A DNA stretch of 64,000 bases from Pseudomonas inefficax (GTDB taxonomy: Bacteria > Pseudomonadota > Gammaproteobacteria > Pseudomonadales > Pseudomonadaceae): assembly GCF_900277125.1 (NCBI RefSeq), contig NZ_OPYN01000001.1, forward strand, positions 248,001 through 312,000, in the 5' to 3' direction. The translations under genes and the position numbers were made by a program. How positions within the stretch are numbered: the first letter of the stretch is position 1; each line of letters begins with the position of its first letter. Positions 10,129-17,844 of this stretch are shown here, piece by piece. The notes beneath the pieces are model-generated. The model was not told where the DNA came from. It saw only the letters and a program-made list of their open reading frames with translations, and did no database searches.

Positions 10129-10239
10129 CGGGGCGCTCCAGGGCGTAATGAACAAGTGATGGGCTTTACTCTAACCACGGCAAGCCCTGCTGAAAACCGA
10201 TAAGATTGCGCAAACTTGTCAGAAAAACTCACAGGTAAA
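10129..10239. promoter_or_regulatory. trpBA-trpI divergent control region
   Basis: A 111-base space between the divergent starts. It must hold the trpBA and trpI promoters and the TrpI sites known from P. aeruginosa and P. putida. I could not assign the exact boxes by eye; the region is richer in A and T than its flanks (around 10155-10235). Confidence 0.55.
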
Positions 10240-11136
10240 ATGGCCCACGACCTTCCTCCCCTCAATGCCCTGCGGGCCTTCGAGGCTACCGCACGGCTCA
10301 ATAGCGTCAGCCAGGCGGCCGAAGCGCTGCACGTCACCCATGGCGCCGTCAGCCGGCAGATCAAGGTACTTGAAGAGCACTTGGGCGTAGCGCTGTTCGT
10401 GAAGGACGGGCGTGGCATCAAACTCACAGATGCCGGCGTACGCCTGCGCGATGCCAGTGGCGAAGCCTTTGACCGCCTGCGTAGCGTGTGCGCCGAGCTC
10501 AGCCACGATGTCAGCGATGCACCATTCGTGCTGGGTTGTTCGGGCAGCTTGCTGGCGCGCTGGTTTATCCCACGACTGGGGCGGCTGCAGGCTGACTTGC
10601 CTGAACTGCGCTTGCACCTGTCGGCCGGTGAAGGCGACCTGGACCCGCGGCGGCCAGGGCTGGATGCGTTGTTGGTGTATGCCGAGCCGCCGTGGCCGGG
10701 GGACATGCAAGTGCATGTACTGGCCGAGGAACGCATCGGGCCGGTGCTCAGCCCGCATTTCGCCGGTTTCGAGCGCTTGCAGGGCGCGCCAGCCAAGGCG
10801 TTGCTGGGCGAAGCCTTGCTGCACACCACCTCGCGCCCGCAGGCTTGGCCGACCTGGGCGCTGGAACAGGGGTTGGAGCCGGCGGCCCTTCACTATGGCC
10901 AGGCTTTCGAGCACCTGTATTACCTGCTGGAGGCTGCCGTGGCCGGGTTGGGTGTGGCGATTGCGCCGCAGCCGCTGGTCGCCGATGACCTGCGGGCGGG
11001 CCGTTTGAGTGCGCCGTGGGGTTTTTCACCTACCCCTGCGGCTTTGGCACTTTGGGTGCCCAGGCGCGCCGCGGACGGGCGCGCCGAGCAGTTGGCGCAG
11101 TGGTTACGGGCGGAGCTGGCGCGCCAGAGCGCTTAG
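10240..11136 (+). CDS. trpI: LysR family activator of trpBA
   Basis: A 298-residue LysR regulator that in pseudomonads turns on trpBA when indoleglycerol phosphate accumulates. The N-terminal helix-turn-helix reads [20 protein letters not shown] and then [11 protein letters not shown], very close to known TrpI, and the C-terminal part keeps [19 protein letters not shown]. The ATG at 10240 gives the family N-terminus [14 protein letters not shown]; a GTG 8 codons upstream is less likely. Position and orientation next to trpB are conserved. The stop overlaps the end of the convergent DUF883 gene by three bases. Confidence 0.96.
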   Translation: MAHDLPPLNALRAFEATARLNSVSQAAEALHVTHGAVSRQIKVLEEHLGVALFVKDGRGIKLTDAGVRLRDASGEAFDRLRSVCAELSHDVSDAPFVLGCSGSLLARWFIPRLGRLQADLPELRLHLSAGEGDLDPRRPGLDALLVYAEPPWPGDMQVHVLAEERIGPVLSPHFAGFERLQGAPAKALLGEALLHTTSRPQAWPTWALEQGLEPAALHYGQAFEHLYYLLEAAVAGLGVAIAPQPLVADDLRAGRLSAPWGFSPTPAALALWVPRRAADGRAEQLAQWLRAELARQSA

Positions 11137-11456
11137 TTGCGCTTGCACAGCAAGTAGGCCGCCAGCAGGCCCAGTGCGCCGATGGCAACACCCGCCGTGG
11201 TGTATGGGTGTTCCTGGGCGTAATCACGGGTGGCGAGGCCGGTCTGGCGGGTCCGCTGCTTCACTTCCTCGTAGGCATCGCTCAGCAGGCTACGGGAATG
11301 CCGAAGGGCGCTTTCGGCGTTGCTGCGAATGGCCTTCACCGACTTCTGGGATTCTTCCGACGCGTCATGCTTGAGGTTCTCCAGGCTCTTCAGAAGGCTC
11401 TCGATTTCGGCTTCCATACTTTCCAGGGACGTTTTACGCAGCGAATTGCGGTGCAT
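11133..11456 (-). CDS. DUF883 (ElaB/YqjD-like) membrane-anchored protein
   Basis: A 107-residue protein with a long helical, charged region (residues 10-80, probably coiled coil) and one C-terminal hydrophobic helix at about 84-103 ending CKRN. This is the ElaB/YqjD/YgaM plan, inner-membrane tail-anchored proteins linked to stationary-phase ribosome or membrane stress. The ATG at 11456 has AAGGAGA eight bases upstream. It is divergent from the dodecin gene, suggesting a shared stress-responsive region. Confidence 0.88.
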   Translation of the reverse strand: MHRNSLRKTSLESMEAEIESLLKSLENLKHDASEESQKSVKAIRSNAESALRHSRSLLSDAYEEVKQRTRQTGLATRDYAQEHPYTTAGVAIGALGLLAAYLLCKRN

Positions 11457-11606
11457 GTTGACTCTCCTTCGCGTTGTGGACTGTAGAGGTTGCGACTGCC
11501 AAGCGAAGCGAAAGTGCGATCGAACTTTTACCAACGGTGACGGTTCGCAGGTAAACCCTGCCTGCGCTGCTAGGCTGAATCTCACCGTTATCCAAGGAGA
11601 GCGCTC

Positions 11607-11822
11607 ATGACCGATCATCACACCTACAAGAAGATCGAACTGGTGGGGTCGTCGACCACCAGCATCGAGGAGGCCATCAACAATGCCCTGGCCGAAGCCG
11701 GCAAGAGCATCAAGCACCTGGAGTGGTTCGAAGTGATAGATACCCGGGGCCATATCCGCGACAACAAGGCGGCGCACTTCCAAGTCACGCTAAAGGTCGG
11801 CTTCCGCATCGCCAATAGCTGA
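11607..11822 (+). CDS. Dodecin family flavin-binding protein
   Basis: A 71-residue protein whose sequence matches the dodecin family: the beta-alpha-beta-beta core, Trp40 in HLEWFEV, which stacks on flavin, and Gln59 in HFQVTLKVGF. Dodecins form hollow dodecamers that store or buffer flavins (or CoA in some). AAGGAG lies just upstream. A GAACTT element at 11522-11527 could be the -35 of an AlgU-type promoter, but the matching -10 (TCGCA, 17 bases on) is poor, so this is only a suggestion. Confidence 0.93.
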   Translation: MTDHHTYKKIELVGSSTTSIEEAINNALAEAGKSIKHLEWFEVIDTRGHIRDNKAAHFQVTLKVGFRIANS

Positions 11823-11923
11823 AACACTGCCGGGCTGGATGAGCCCGGCATGATGGGGTATTCAGGAAGGGCGCGCCTTGGCGGGCGCCCCTTCTGATTT
11901 CATCTGCACAAGGAAAGCGAGTG

Positions 11924-12145
11924 ATGAACAAACTGATTCTGGCGCTGGGCCTGATGGCCCTGGCCGGTGGTGCGCTGGCGGCGGGCAAGCCGTGCGAGGA
12001 GCTCAAGGCAGAGATTGCGGCCAAGCTGGATGCCAAAGGGGTCACCGGCTACAAGCTGGAGATCGTCGACAAGGGCGACCCGGCCGGCAAGGTGATCGGC
12101 AGTTGCGAGGCTGGTACCAAGGAGATTGTGTACCGCCGCGGTTAA
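11924..12145 (+). CDS. DUF1161 secreted small protein, copy 1
   Basis: A 73-residue precursor: signal peptide of about 20 residues (LALGLMALAGGALA) followed by a short domain with two cysteines, KPCEELKAEI and GSCEAGTKEIVY. This is the DUF1161 family; function unknown. The periplasmic domain probably carries one disulfide. The ATG at 11924 is preferred to the GTG at 11921. A paralogue lies at 13900-14133, with the KPCEELKAEI block identical. Confidence 0.88.
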   Translation: MNKLILALGLMALAGGALAAGKPCEELKAEIAAKLDAKGVTGYKLEIVDKGDPAGKVIGSCEAGTKEIVYRRG

Positions 12146-12157
12146 CGCGTTGGCTTC

Positions 12158-12239
12158 TTCGCGGGTAAACCCGCTCCCACAGGTACAGCGTCGCTCTCAG
12201 GCCTGTGATATCCCTGTGGGAGCGGGTTTACCCGCGAAG
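12158..12239. repeat. Paired REP palindromes, type B
   Basis: TTCGCGGGTAAACCCGCTCC and CACAGG, with an exact inverted partner about 30 bases on. It lies between the convergent ends of the DUF1161 gene and the LLM oxidoreductase gene. Confidence 0.88.
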
Positions 12240-12243
12240 AGGA

Positions 12244-13248
12244 TCATGCGGTCTTGAGTGCCTGCGCCATCAGTTCATATGACCGAATCCGGTCCGCATG
12301 CTCATACAAATCACAGGTAAAGATCAGCTCATCTGCCCCGGTCTGCTCCAGCAGCACTTCCACCTTGGCCCGCACCTTCTGCGGGCTGCCGATCATCGCC
12401 AGGCCGAGGAAGCTGCCTACCGCGTCCCGCTCATGGGGCAGCCACAGCCCATCCATGCTTTCCACCGGCGGCTTTTGCATCAGGCTCTGCCCGCGAATCA
12501 GCGCGAGGATGCGCTGGTACACCGAAGTGGCCAGGTACTCGGCCTTTTCATCGGTTTCTGCCACCACCATGGGGATGCCCAGCATCACATACGGCTTGTC
12601 CAGTGTGGTCGAAGGCTTGAAGTGGTTGCGGTACACGCGGATCGCCTCATGCATCAAGCGCGGCGCAAAGTGCGAGGCGAACGCGTAGGGCATGCCGCGC
12701 ATCCCGGCCAGCTGGGCGCTGAACAGGCTGGAGCCAAGCAGCCACATCGGTACCTCGGTATCGTGCCCAGGCACGGCGATCACTTTTTGATCATCGGTAC
12801 GCGGGCCGAGGTAGCGTGACAGTTCCTCGACATCGTCCGGGAAGTCATCCGGGCCGCCAGCGCGGTCGCGACGCAGGGCGTAGGCAGTCATCTGGTCGGA
12901 GCCTGGCGCGCGGCCCAGACCCAGGTCGATGCGCCCCGGATACAGGCTGGCCAGGGTGCCGAACTGCTCGGCGATCACCAGCGGCGCATGGTTGGGCAGC
13001 ATGACCCCACCAGAGCCCACGCGAATGCTCGAGGTCCCCCCAGCCAGATAGCCGATCAGCACGGAAGTCGCCGAACTGGCGATGCCGTCCATGTTGTGGT
13101 GCTCGGCCACCCAGAAGCGGTTGTAGCCAAAGCGCTCGACGTGCTGCGCCAGGTCCAGCGAGTTGTGCAGTGACTGCGCCGGGCCGGCGTCGGCACGTAC
13201 CGGCACCAGGTCGAGGGTGGAAATCTTCAGGTCACGCAACTGCGTCAT
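12244..13248 (-). CDS. LLM class flavin-dependent oxidoreductase (luciferase-like)
   Basis: A 334-residue TIM-barrel flavoprotein of the bacterial luciferase superfamily. The N-terminus ([13 protein letters not shown] region with [27 protein letters not shown]) and [10 protein letters not shown] are typical of the YhbW/MsnO8 subgroup of single-component FMN monooxygenases. The substrate is unknown. The start at 13248 has GGAGG immediately upstream (CGGAGGCTCC); the longer frame upstream lacks support. It is divergent from the osmC-like gene. Confidence 0.9.
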   Translation of the reverse strand: MTQLRDLKISTLDLVPVRADAGPAQSLHNSLDLAQHVERFGYNRFWVAEHHNMDGIASSATSVLIGYLAGGTSSIRVGSGGVMLPNHAPLVIAEQFGTLASLYPGRIDLGLGRAPGSDQMTAYALRRDRAGGPDDFPDDVEELSRYLGPRTDDQKVIAVPGHDTEVPMWLLGSSLFSAQLAGMRGMPYAFASHFAPRLMHEAIRVYRNHFKPSTTLDKPYVMLGIPMVVAETDEKAEYLATSVYQRILALIRGQSLMQKPPVESMDGLWLPHERDAVGSFLGLAMIGSPQKVRAKVEVLLEQTGADELIFTCDLYEHADRIRSYELMAQALKTA

Positions 13249-13400
13249 GGAGCCTCCGCGAAGGTGTTTGGCCACAGGCCTTTTCAACTCTGTATGGGCA
13301 TATTCGAAGGATTCAATGCTTGCCGTGCGATTGCTCTGAACTTGCCGTAGGCGGCTGACCTCTGAAGCCATAAGCATGTAACCCGAGACCAGGAGGCATC

Positions 13401-13826
13401 ATGAAAAAGACAGCATCGGCGATCTGGCAAGGTGGCCTGAAAGACGGCAAAGGGCTGCTTTCTACCGAAAGTGGCGCGCTCAAGCAGAACCCCTACGGCT
13501 TCAACACCCGTTTCGAGGGCTCGTCCGGGACCAACCCGGAGGAGCTGATCGGCGCGGCGCACGCCGGCTGTTTCTCGATGGCGCTGTCGATGATGCTGGG
13601 CGAAGCGGGGCTCACCCCGGACAGGATCGACACCGCTGCCGAAGTGACCCTCGACAAGCAAGCTGATGGCTTTGCCATTACGGCGGTGCATTTGGTGCTC
13701 AGGGCCAAGGTACCCGGGGCAAGTGAAGCGCAGTTCTTGCAGATCGCCGACAAGGCCAAGGCCGGGTGCCCGGTGTCCAAGGTGCTGAACGCGAAGATCA
13801 GCCTGGATGCGGCGCTGGTGGGTTGA
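13401..13826 (+). CDS. OsmC family peroxiredoxin-like protein
   Basis: A 141-residue OsmC/Ohr-superfamily protein, closest to the OsmC branch (MKKTASAIWQGGLKDGKG). The two redox cysteines are present at Cys57 (HAGCFSM) and Cys123 (AGCPVS), so it should reduce organic hydroperoxides or peroxynitrite with a dithiol electron donor. GGAGG lies upstream of the ATG at 13401. It sits in a run of small stress genes. Confidence 0.94.
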   Translation: MKKTASAIWQGGLKDGKGLLSTESGALKQNPYGFNTRFEGSSGTNPEELIGAAHAGCFSMALSMMLGEAGLTPDRIDTAAEVTLDKQADGFAITAVHLVLRAKVPGASEAQFLQIADKAKAGCPVSKVLNAKISLDAALVG

Positions 13827-13899
13827 AGCGGTGCAATGAGGGCGGTTTGTTGTAGTCTAAACAGCGTCGGCAGCACGCTGCCCTTTCAGGAGCCGTTTC

Positions 13900-14133
13900 A
13901 TGATTCGCGTAGCAATCACCGTGTTGGCTTCCCTGGTCGCCACATCTGCGTTGGCGGCGGTCAAGCCGTGCGAGGAGCTCAAAGCCGAGATCGAGGCCAA
14001 GATCCAGGCCCAGGGTGTTGCGTCCTATACCCTCGAGATCGTGCCCAACAGCGAGGTCAAGGACCAGAACATGGTCGTCGGGACCTGCGACGGTGGGACC
14101 AAGAAGATCATTTATCAGAAGAATGATCGGTAG
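13900..14133 (+). CDS. DUF1161 secreted small protein, copy 2
   Basis: A 77-residue paralogue of the gene at 11924: signal peptide (TVLASLVATSALA), then KPCEELKAEIEAKIQAQGVASYTLEIV and a second cysteine in GTCDGGTKKIIY. AGGAG precedes the ATG. The two copies flank the LLM and OsmC genes, suggesting a local duplication. Function unknown; probably a disulfide-bearing periplasmic protein. Confidence 0.88.
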   Translation: MIRVAITVLASLVATSALAAVKPCEELKAEIEAKIQAQGVASYTLEIVPNSEVKDQNMVVGTCDGGTKKIIYQKNDR

Positions 14134-14145
14134 GTTCAGGATTTT

Positions 14146-14251
14146 GGGGGCCGCTTTGCGGGCCATTCGCAGCACAAGGCTGCTCCTACAGGATATACGC
14201 GGAACCCTGTAGGAGCAGCCTTGTGCTGCGAATGGGCTGCGAAGCAGCCCC
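14146..14251. repeat. Paired REP palindromes, type A variant
   Basis: A diverged type A pair: GGGCCGCTTTGCGGGCCATT with CGCAGCACAAGGCTGC, matched by its inverted partner ending GGGCTGCGAAGCAGCCCC. The variant differs from the others in CGCAGCACAAGG replacing CGCGACACAAGG in both arms, so the two arms have co-varied. Confidence 0.82.
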
Positions 14252-14254
14252 GGA

Positions 14255-14668
14255 TCAAGGAATGCAGAACACCTCGCTAGGCTCGTTCACCACCACCTTG
14301 CGGCTGCCGTCATACAGCAGCACCTGCGGCTCCATCACCGGCGCCCGCGCCTCCAGGCGATAGCGTTCACCGGCCTTGAAGTTGTCAAAGCGCACGGTCA
14401 GGTAGCAGGTACGGTCCCGGGGCTGGGTCATGAGGCCGCCGCCGTAGATCTCATAATCGAAGCGCACTACCAGTTCGTGCTTGCCTGGCGTCACCTGGAA
14501 GTAACGGCCATCCTCCAGGCGCTTGCCGTCGAGGCGGTCGGCCATGATCACCCTGCCGGGTGTCATGGTGTAAAGGTCGACCCAGGCCTGCTTGGGATCG
14601 ACGGGCGGCAAGGGGCTGGCGCAAGCCCCCAGTGCACTGAGGGCGATCAGCATCATGGGCTGGCGCAT
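14255..14668 (-). CDS. Putative lipoprotein, DUF family unknown (copy 1)
   Basis: A 137-residue precursor with a lipobox SALGAC, so the mature protein begins at Cys16 and is membrane anchored. The body is beta-rich with a PGKHELVVRFDYEI block; two more cysteines (DRTCYLTV and EVFCIP) could form a disulfide. It shares layout and several blocks (QAWVDL, RYFQVTPGKHEL, FKAGERYRLEA, LYD) with the next gene and is plainly its paralogue. I do not recognise a function. Confidence 0.82.
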   Translation of the reverse strand: MRQPMMLIALSALGACASPLPPVDPKQAWVDLYTMTPGRVIMADRLDGKRLEDGRYFQVTPGKHELVVRFDYEIYGGGLMTQPRDRTCYLTVRFDNFKAGERYRLEARAPVMEPQVLLYDGSRKVVVNEPSEVFCIP

Positions 14669-14723
14669 GGCAAGACTCCCGCTTGCGACTTATACGCTAC
14701 AAGCATAGCGCCGTTTGTGCATT

Positions 14724-15137
14724 TCAGGTGCGCTGGCAGCCTGCAGGCAAGCCCTGGCCAACCAGTTTCTGCTGATGGTCGTAGAGCTTGATCCAGGGGC
14801 GGAAGCCGATGCTGCCAGCCTGCAGCTGGTAGCGCTGGCCGGCACTGAAATCCTTGAAGGTCAGCTTGACCTGGCAATCCCGCCATAAAGGCTCCTCGAC
14901 CGGGCCGATATTGCTGGGGGTAACAGGAAACTGGTAGCGCACGGTCAGCTCGTGGCTGCCGGGCTGTACTTCGAAGTAACGGCTGTCGGCCCAGTCGCGT
15001 TCATCTACCTGCACGGCATGGAGCGAAGTGTTGTCGTAGGGCGTGAGGTCGATCCAGGCCTGGTTCGGGTCCGGGTCTGGCAAGGTCGAACAGGCGGAAA
15101 TCAGCAACAGTGAACCGGTGACCAACAGTGCACGCAT
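14724..15137 (-). CDS. Putative lipoprotein, paralogue (copy 2)
   Basis: A 137-residue precursor with lipobox LISAC and the same order of blocks as its downstream neighbour: QAWIDLTPYD, SRYFEVQPGSHELTVRYQF, FSAGQRYQLQAGS, and paired cysteines (WRDCQVKL, PAGCQRT). Both genes are tandem on the minus strand, 55 bases apart, so this is a tandem duplication. Function unknown; a surface or periplasmic anchored beta-domain is all that can be said. Confidence 0.82.
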   Translation of the reverse strand: MRALLVTGSLLLISACSTLPDPDPNQAWIDLTPYDNTSLHAVQVDERDWADSRYFEVQPGSHELTVRYQFPVTPSNIGPVEEPLWRDCQVKLTFKDFSAGQRYQLQAGSIGFRPWIKLYDHQQKLVGQGLPAGCQRT

Positions 15138-15204
15138 GGCGAAACGCCCCCTTGGCGAGATAGTCTTGGAGTGAATCGGCCTTGAGCGAGTCAGACAGTT
15201 GCAG

Positions 15205-16296
15205 ATGCTTCGACTTATTCTTATGCAGCGCTCAGGCCCTGGGCCACTCGACCGTGTTTTTATCCGTTTGGTTCCCCTGCTGGCGGTACTCCTGCTGAAC
15301 GGTTGCAGCAGCGCCGCCTACTATGGGCAGCTGGTCGAAGGCCAGTGGCAGCTGCTACGTGCACGGCAGCCGGTAGAGCAGGTAGTGGCCAACCCGGCCA
15401 CTTCAACGCAATTGCGCGCACGTCTGGAACACGCCAGGCAGGCGCGGTTGTTTGCCAGCCAGCAACTTAAGCTGCCGGACAACCGCAGCTATCGGGTGTA
15501 TGCCGACATTGGCAGGCCCTACGTGGTATGGAATGTGTTCGCCACCCCCGAGCTGTCGTTGCAGCCAGTGACGCACTGCTTCCCGATCGCGGGGTGTGTG
15601 GCCTACCGCGGCTATTACCAGCAAGGCGCGGCGCGTGGGGCGGCGGCGTTGATGCGCCAGGACGGCATGGATGTGTACGTGGGCGGCGTGGAGGCCTATT
15701 CGACGCTGGGCTGGTTCGACGACCCGATCCTGTCATCAATGGTGGGCTGGAGCGACGAGCGCCTGGCCACATTGATCTTCCATGAGCTGGCCCACCAGCG
15801 CTTCTATGTGCAGGACGATACCGAGTTCAACGAGTCGTTTGCTTCCTTCGTCGAGCAGGAAGGCACGCGACAATGGCGTGTGGCGCTTGGCCTGGCTGCC
15901 TCTGGCGGGGAGCAGGGGCAGCAACGTGAGCAATTGATCCGGTTGGTGCTGGCCTGCCGCGAGCGGTTGCAGGCGATTTATGCCGGGCCTCTGGATGATG
16001 TGCAGAAGCGGGCGGCCAAGCAGGCGGAGTTCGAGCGCTTGAGGCGCGAGTACCGGCAGCTAAGGGATGGCCAGTGGGGTGGCGACAAGCGCTATGACGC
16101 CTGGATGTATGGGCCGATGAACAATGCCAAGTTGCTGCCGTTCGGGCTGTATGACCAGTGGGTGCCGGCGTTTGCCGCGGTGTTCCGCGAGGTGGGTGGG
16201 GATTGGGCGCGGTTTTACCAGCGCGTCGAACAGTTGGGGCAGTTGCCGATTGAAGGGCGGAAGGCGGCGTTGCAGCGGTTGATGGTGAACCTGTGA
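15205..16296 (+). CDS. Putative lipoprotein aminopeptidase (DUF2265 family)
   Basis: A 363-residue predicted lipoprotein: hydrophobic N-terminal segment ending LLLNGC gives the lipobox, then a domain typical of the DUF2265 family annotated as aminopeptidase. The zinc-peptidase motif HELAH is present in LIFHELAHQRFYVQ, with ESFASFVEQEG further on as the likely third ligand region. The ATG at 15205 is chosen; a second ATG at 15223 would also keep the signal. It stands alone, divergent from the lipoprotein pair. The peptide substrate is unknown. Confidence 0.85.
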   Translation: MLRLILMQRSGPGPLDRVFIRLVPLLAVLLLNGCSSAAYYGQLVEGQWQLLRARQPVEQVVANPATSTQLRARLEHARQARLFASQQLKLPDNRSYRVYADIGRPYVVWNVFATPELSLQPVTHCFPIAGCVAYRGYYQQGAARGAAALMRQDGMDVYVGGVEAYSTLGWFDDPILSSMVGWSDERLATLIFHELAHQRFYVQDDTEFNESFASFVEQEGTRQWRVALGLAASGGEQGQQREQLIRLVLACRERLQAIYAGPLDDVQKRAAKQAEFERLRREYRQLRDGQWGGDKRYDAWMYGPMNNAKLLPFGLYDQWVPAFAAVFREVGGDWARFYQRVEQLGQLPIEGRKAALQRLMVNL

Positions 16297-16302
16297 GAAT
16301 TT

Positions 16303-16412
16303 GGGGCCGCTTTGCGGCCCATCGCGACGCAAGGCCGCTCCCACAAAGGTCCTGCTTACGCCGATCGATGTGGGAGCGGCCTTGCGTCGCGATGGGCTGC
16401 AAAGCAGCCCCC
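16303..16412. repeat. Paired REP palindromes, type A
   Basis: GGGGCCGCTTTGCGGCCC and ATCGCGACGCAAGG, with the inverted partner ending GGGCTGCAAAGCAGCCCC. It lies between convergent genes. Confidence 0.85.
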
Positions 16413-16419
16413 AGGGCCA

Positions 16420-17070
16420 TCAAGCCTTGAGGAACGCCTGATGCATCTCGGCCAAGGTAGCAAAGTGGTAGGCCGGTTCTTCCGCCATCAACTCTTCCTG
16501 GCTACCAAACCCGTACCCCACCGCCACCGCTTGCAAGCCATTGCTGCGCGCACCGATCAGGTCATGCTTGCGGTCGCCGATCATCAGCGTCTGCGCCGGG
16601 TCCAGCCCTTCTTCATCCAGCAGGTGGCGAATCAGCTCCACCTTGTTGGTGCGCGTGCCGTCCAGCTCACTGCCGTAGATCACCTTGAAGTGGTGGTCGA
16701 AGGCGAAGTGCCGGGCGATTTCACGGGCGAACTCCCACGGTTTTGAGGTGGCGATATACAGCGTGCGGCCCTGACCGGTCAGGGCCTCGAGCAGCTCCGG
16801 TACACCTTCGAACACCAGGTTTTCGTACAGGCCGGTGACCTTGAAGCGTTCCCGATAGAAGTTCACCGCCTCCCAGGCCTTGGCTTCGTCGAAACTGTAG
16901 AAATGCATGAAGGCCTGCAACAGGGGTGGGCCGATGAAGTGCTCGAGGCGGGTGAGGTCTGGCTCGTCGATACCCAGTTTGGCCAGGGCGTACTGGATCG
17001 AGCGGGTGATGCCCTGGCGCGGGTCGGTCAGGGTGCCGTCGAGGTCGAAGAGGATGTTTTGCTGGTGCAT
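16420..17070 (-). CDS. HAD family hydrolase, phosphoglycolate phosphatase-like
   Basis: A 216-residue HAD phosphatase with all four motifs: DLDGT at 9-13 (nucleophile Asp9), ATSKP (motif II Ser), the Lys in TNKVELI, and IGDRKHD (acidic pair). It has the Gph/PpaX plan with an alpha-helical cap, so phosphoglycolate, pyrophosphate or a sugar phosphate are possible substrates. The ATG at 17070 begins MHQQNILFD; an upstream GTG at 17085 is also open. Confidence 0.87.
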   Translation of the reverse strand: MHQQNILFDLDGTLTDPRQGITRSIQYALAKLGIDEPDLTRLEHFIGPPLLQAFMHFYSFDEAKAWEAVNFYRERFKVTGLYENLVFEGVPELLEALTGQGRTLYIATSKPWEFAREIARHFAFDHHFKVIYGSELDGTRTNKVELIRHLLDEEGLDPAQTLMIGDRKHDLIGARSNGLQAVAVGYGFGSQEELMAEEPAYHFATLAEMHQAFLKA

Positions 17071-17106
17071 TTTGCGGGGGTCCACTTTGAGTGCTGCGTG
17101 ATCTTC

Positions 17107-17188
17107 TTCGCGGGTAAACCCGCTCCCACAGGGATATCACAGGGCCTGGGGCTGGCGCCGTACCTGTGGGAGCGGGTTTACCCGCGAA
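17107..17188. repeat. Paired REP palindromes, type B
   Basis: TTCGCGGGTAAACCCGCTCC and CACAGG, with inverted partner; located between the start of the HAD gene and the end of the gamma-carbonic anhydrase gene on the same strand, therefore separating two minus-strand units. Confidence 0.86.
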
Positions 17189-17193
17189 TTCGG

Positions 17194-17742
17194 TCATTCC
17201 GGTTGATCGTAGCCTTCGGCCAAATGCTGGTCTTTGAGCTTCACGTAGTTACTGGCGCTGTAGGCAAAAAATGCATGTTCCTGCTCGTTCAGCAGCCGGG
17301 CCTGTTTCACCGGGCTACCCATGTACAGGTAGCCACTGACCAGGCGCTTGCCCGGCGGCACCAGGCTGCCGGCGCCGATGATCACTTCGTCCTCGACAAT
17401 GGCGCCGTCCATGATGGTACTGCCCATGCCGACCAGGATGCGATTGCCCAGGGTGCAGCCATGCAGCATGACCTTATGACCGATGGTCACCTCGTCACCG
17501 ATGATCAACGGGAAGCCGTCCGGGTTGAACGGACCGGCATGGGTGATGTGCAGCACGCTGCCGTCCTGCACGCTGGTGCGCGCGCCGATGCGGATGCGGT
17601 GCATGTCGCCGCGTATCACGGTCAACGGCCAGACGGAGCTGTCTTCACCGATTTCCACGTCGCCCAGCACTACCGCCGATCGGTCGACGAAGGCCCTGGG
17701 CCCAACTTTCGGAGTGTGTTGCTGGAAGCTTCGGATGGCCAT
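17194..17742 (-). CDS. Gamma-class carbonic anhydrase family protein (left-handed beta-helix)
   Basis: A 182-residue hexapeptide-repeat protein (PaaY/YrdA/Cam type). Zinc-ligand histidines are in place: His65-His68 region (VLHITH), His89 (TIGHKV) and His94 (MLHGC). Such trimers bind zinc or iron; some hydrate CO2, others have unknown activity. The ATG at 17742 begins MAIRSFQQHTPKVG. The open frame continues far upstream antisense to prlC, but that extension is an artefact of high GC. Divergent from prlC, 100 bases apart. Confidence 0.9.
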   Translation of the reverse strand: MAIRSFQQHTPKVGPRAFVDRSAVVLGDVEIGEDSSVWPLTVIRGDMHRIRIGARTSVQDGSVLHITHAGPFNPDGFPLIIGDEVTIGHKVMLHGCTLGNRILVGMGSTIMDGAIVEDEVIIGAGSLVPPGKRLVSGYLYMGSPVKQARLLNEQEHAFFAYSASNYVKLKDQHLAEGYDQPE

Positions 17743-17844
17743 GATAGCGTCTCTCATCTGTGCCGATAGGCAGGCTGCCTGCTGCGGTCGGCGTCGATTG
17801 TAATTAAGATGGGGCAGTGTTTCTTCTGCCAAGGTATCCAAACC

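Noticed and set aside
8306..10203. Long + strand frames over trpA and trpB
   Set aside because: They oppose two fully recognisable tryptophan synthase genes and have no start signals.
11522..11549. AlgU promoter before the dodecin gene
   Set aside because: GAACTT is present but the expected TCTGA at 16-17 bases is replaced by TCGCA, so the match is too weak to list as a feature.
16305..16410. Paired palindromes considered as attachment sites or a CRISPR array
   Set aside because: They are inverted pairs of REP sequence between gene ends, not regularly spaced direct repeats with unique spacers; no cas or integrase gene is present.
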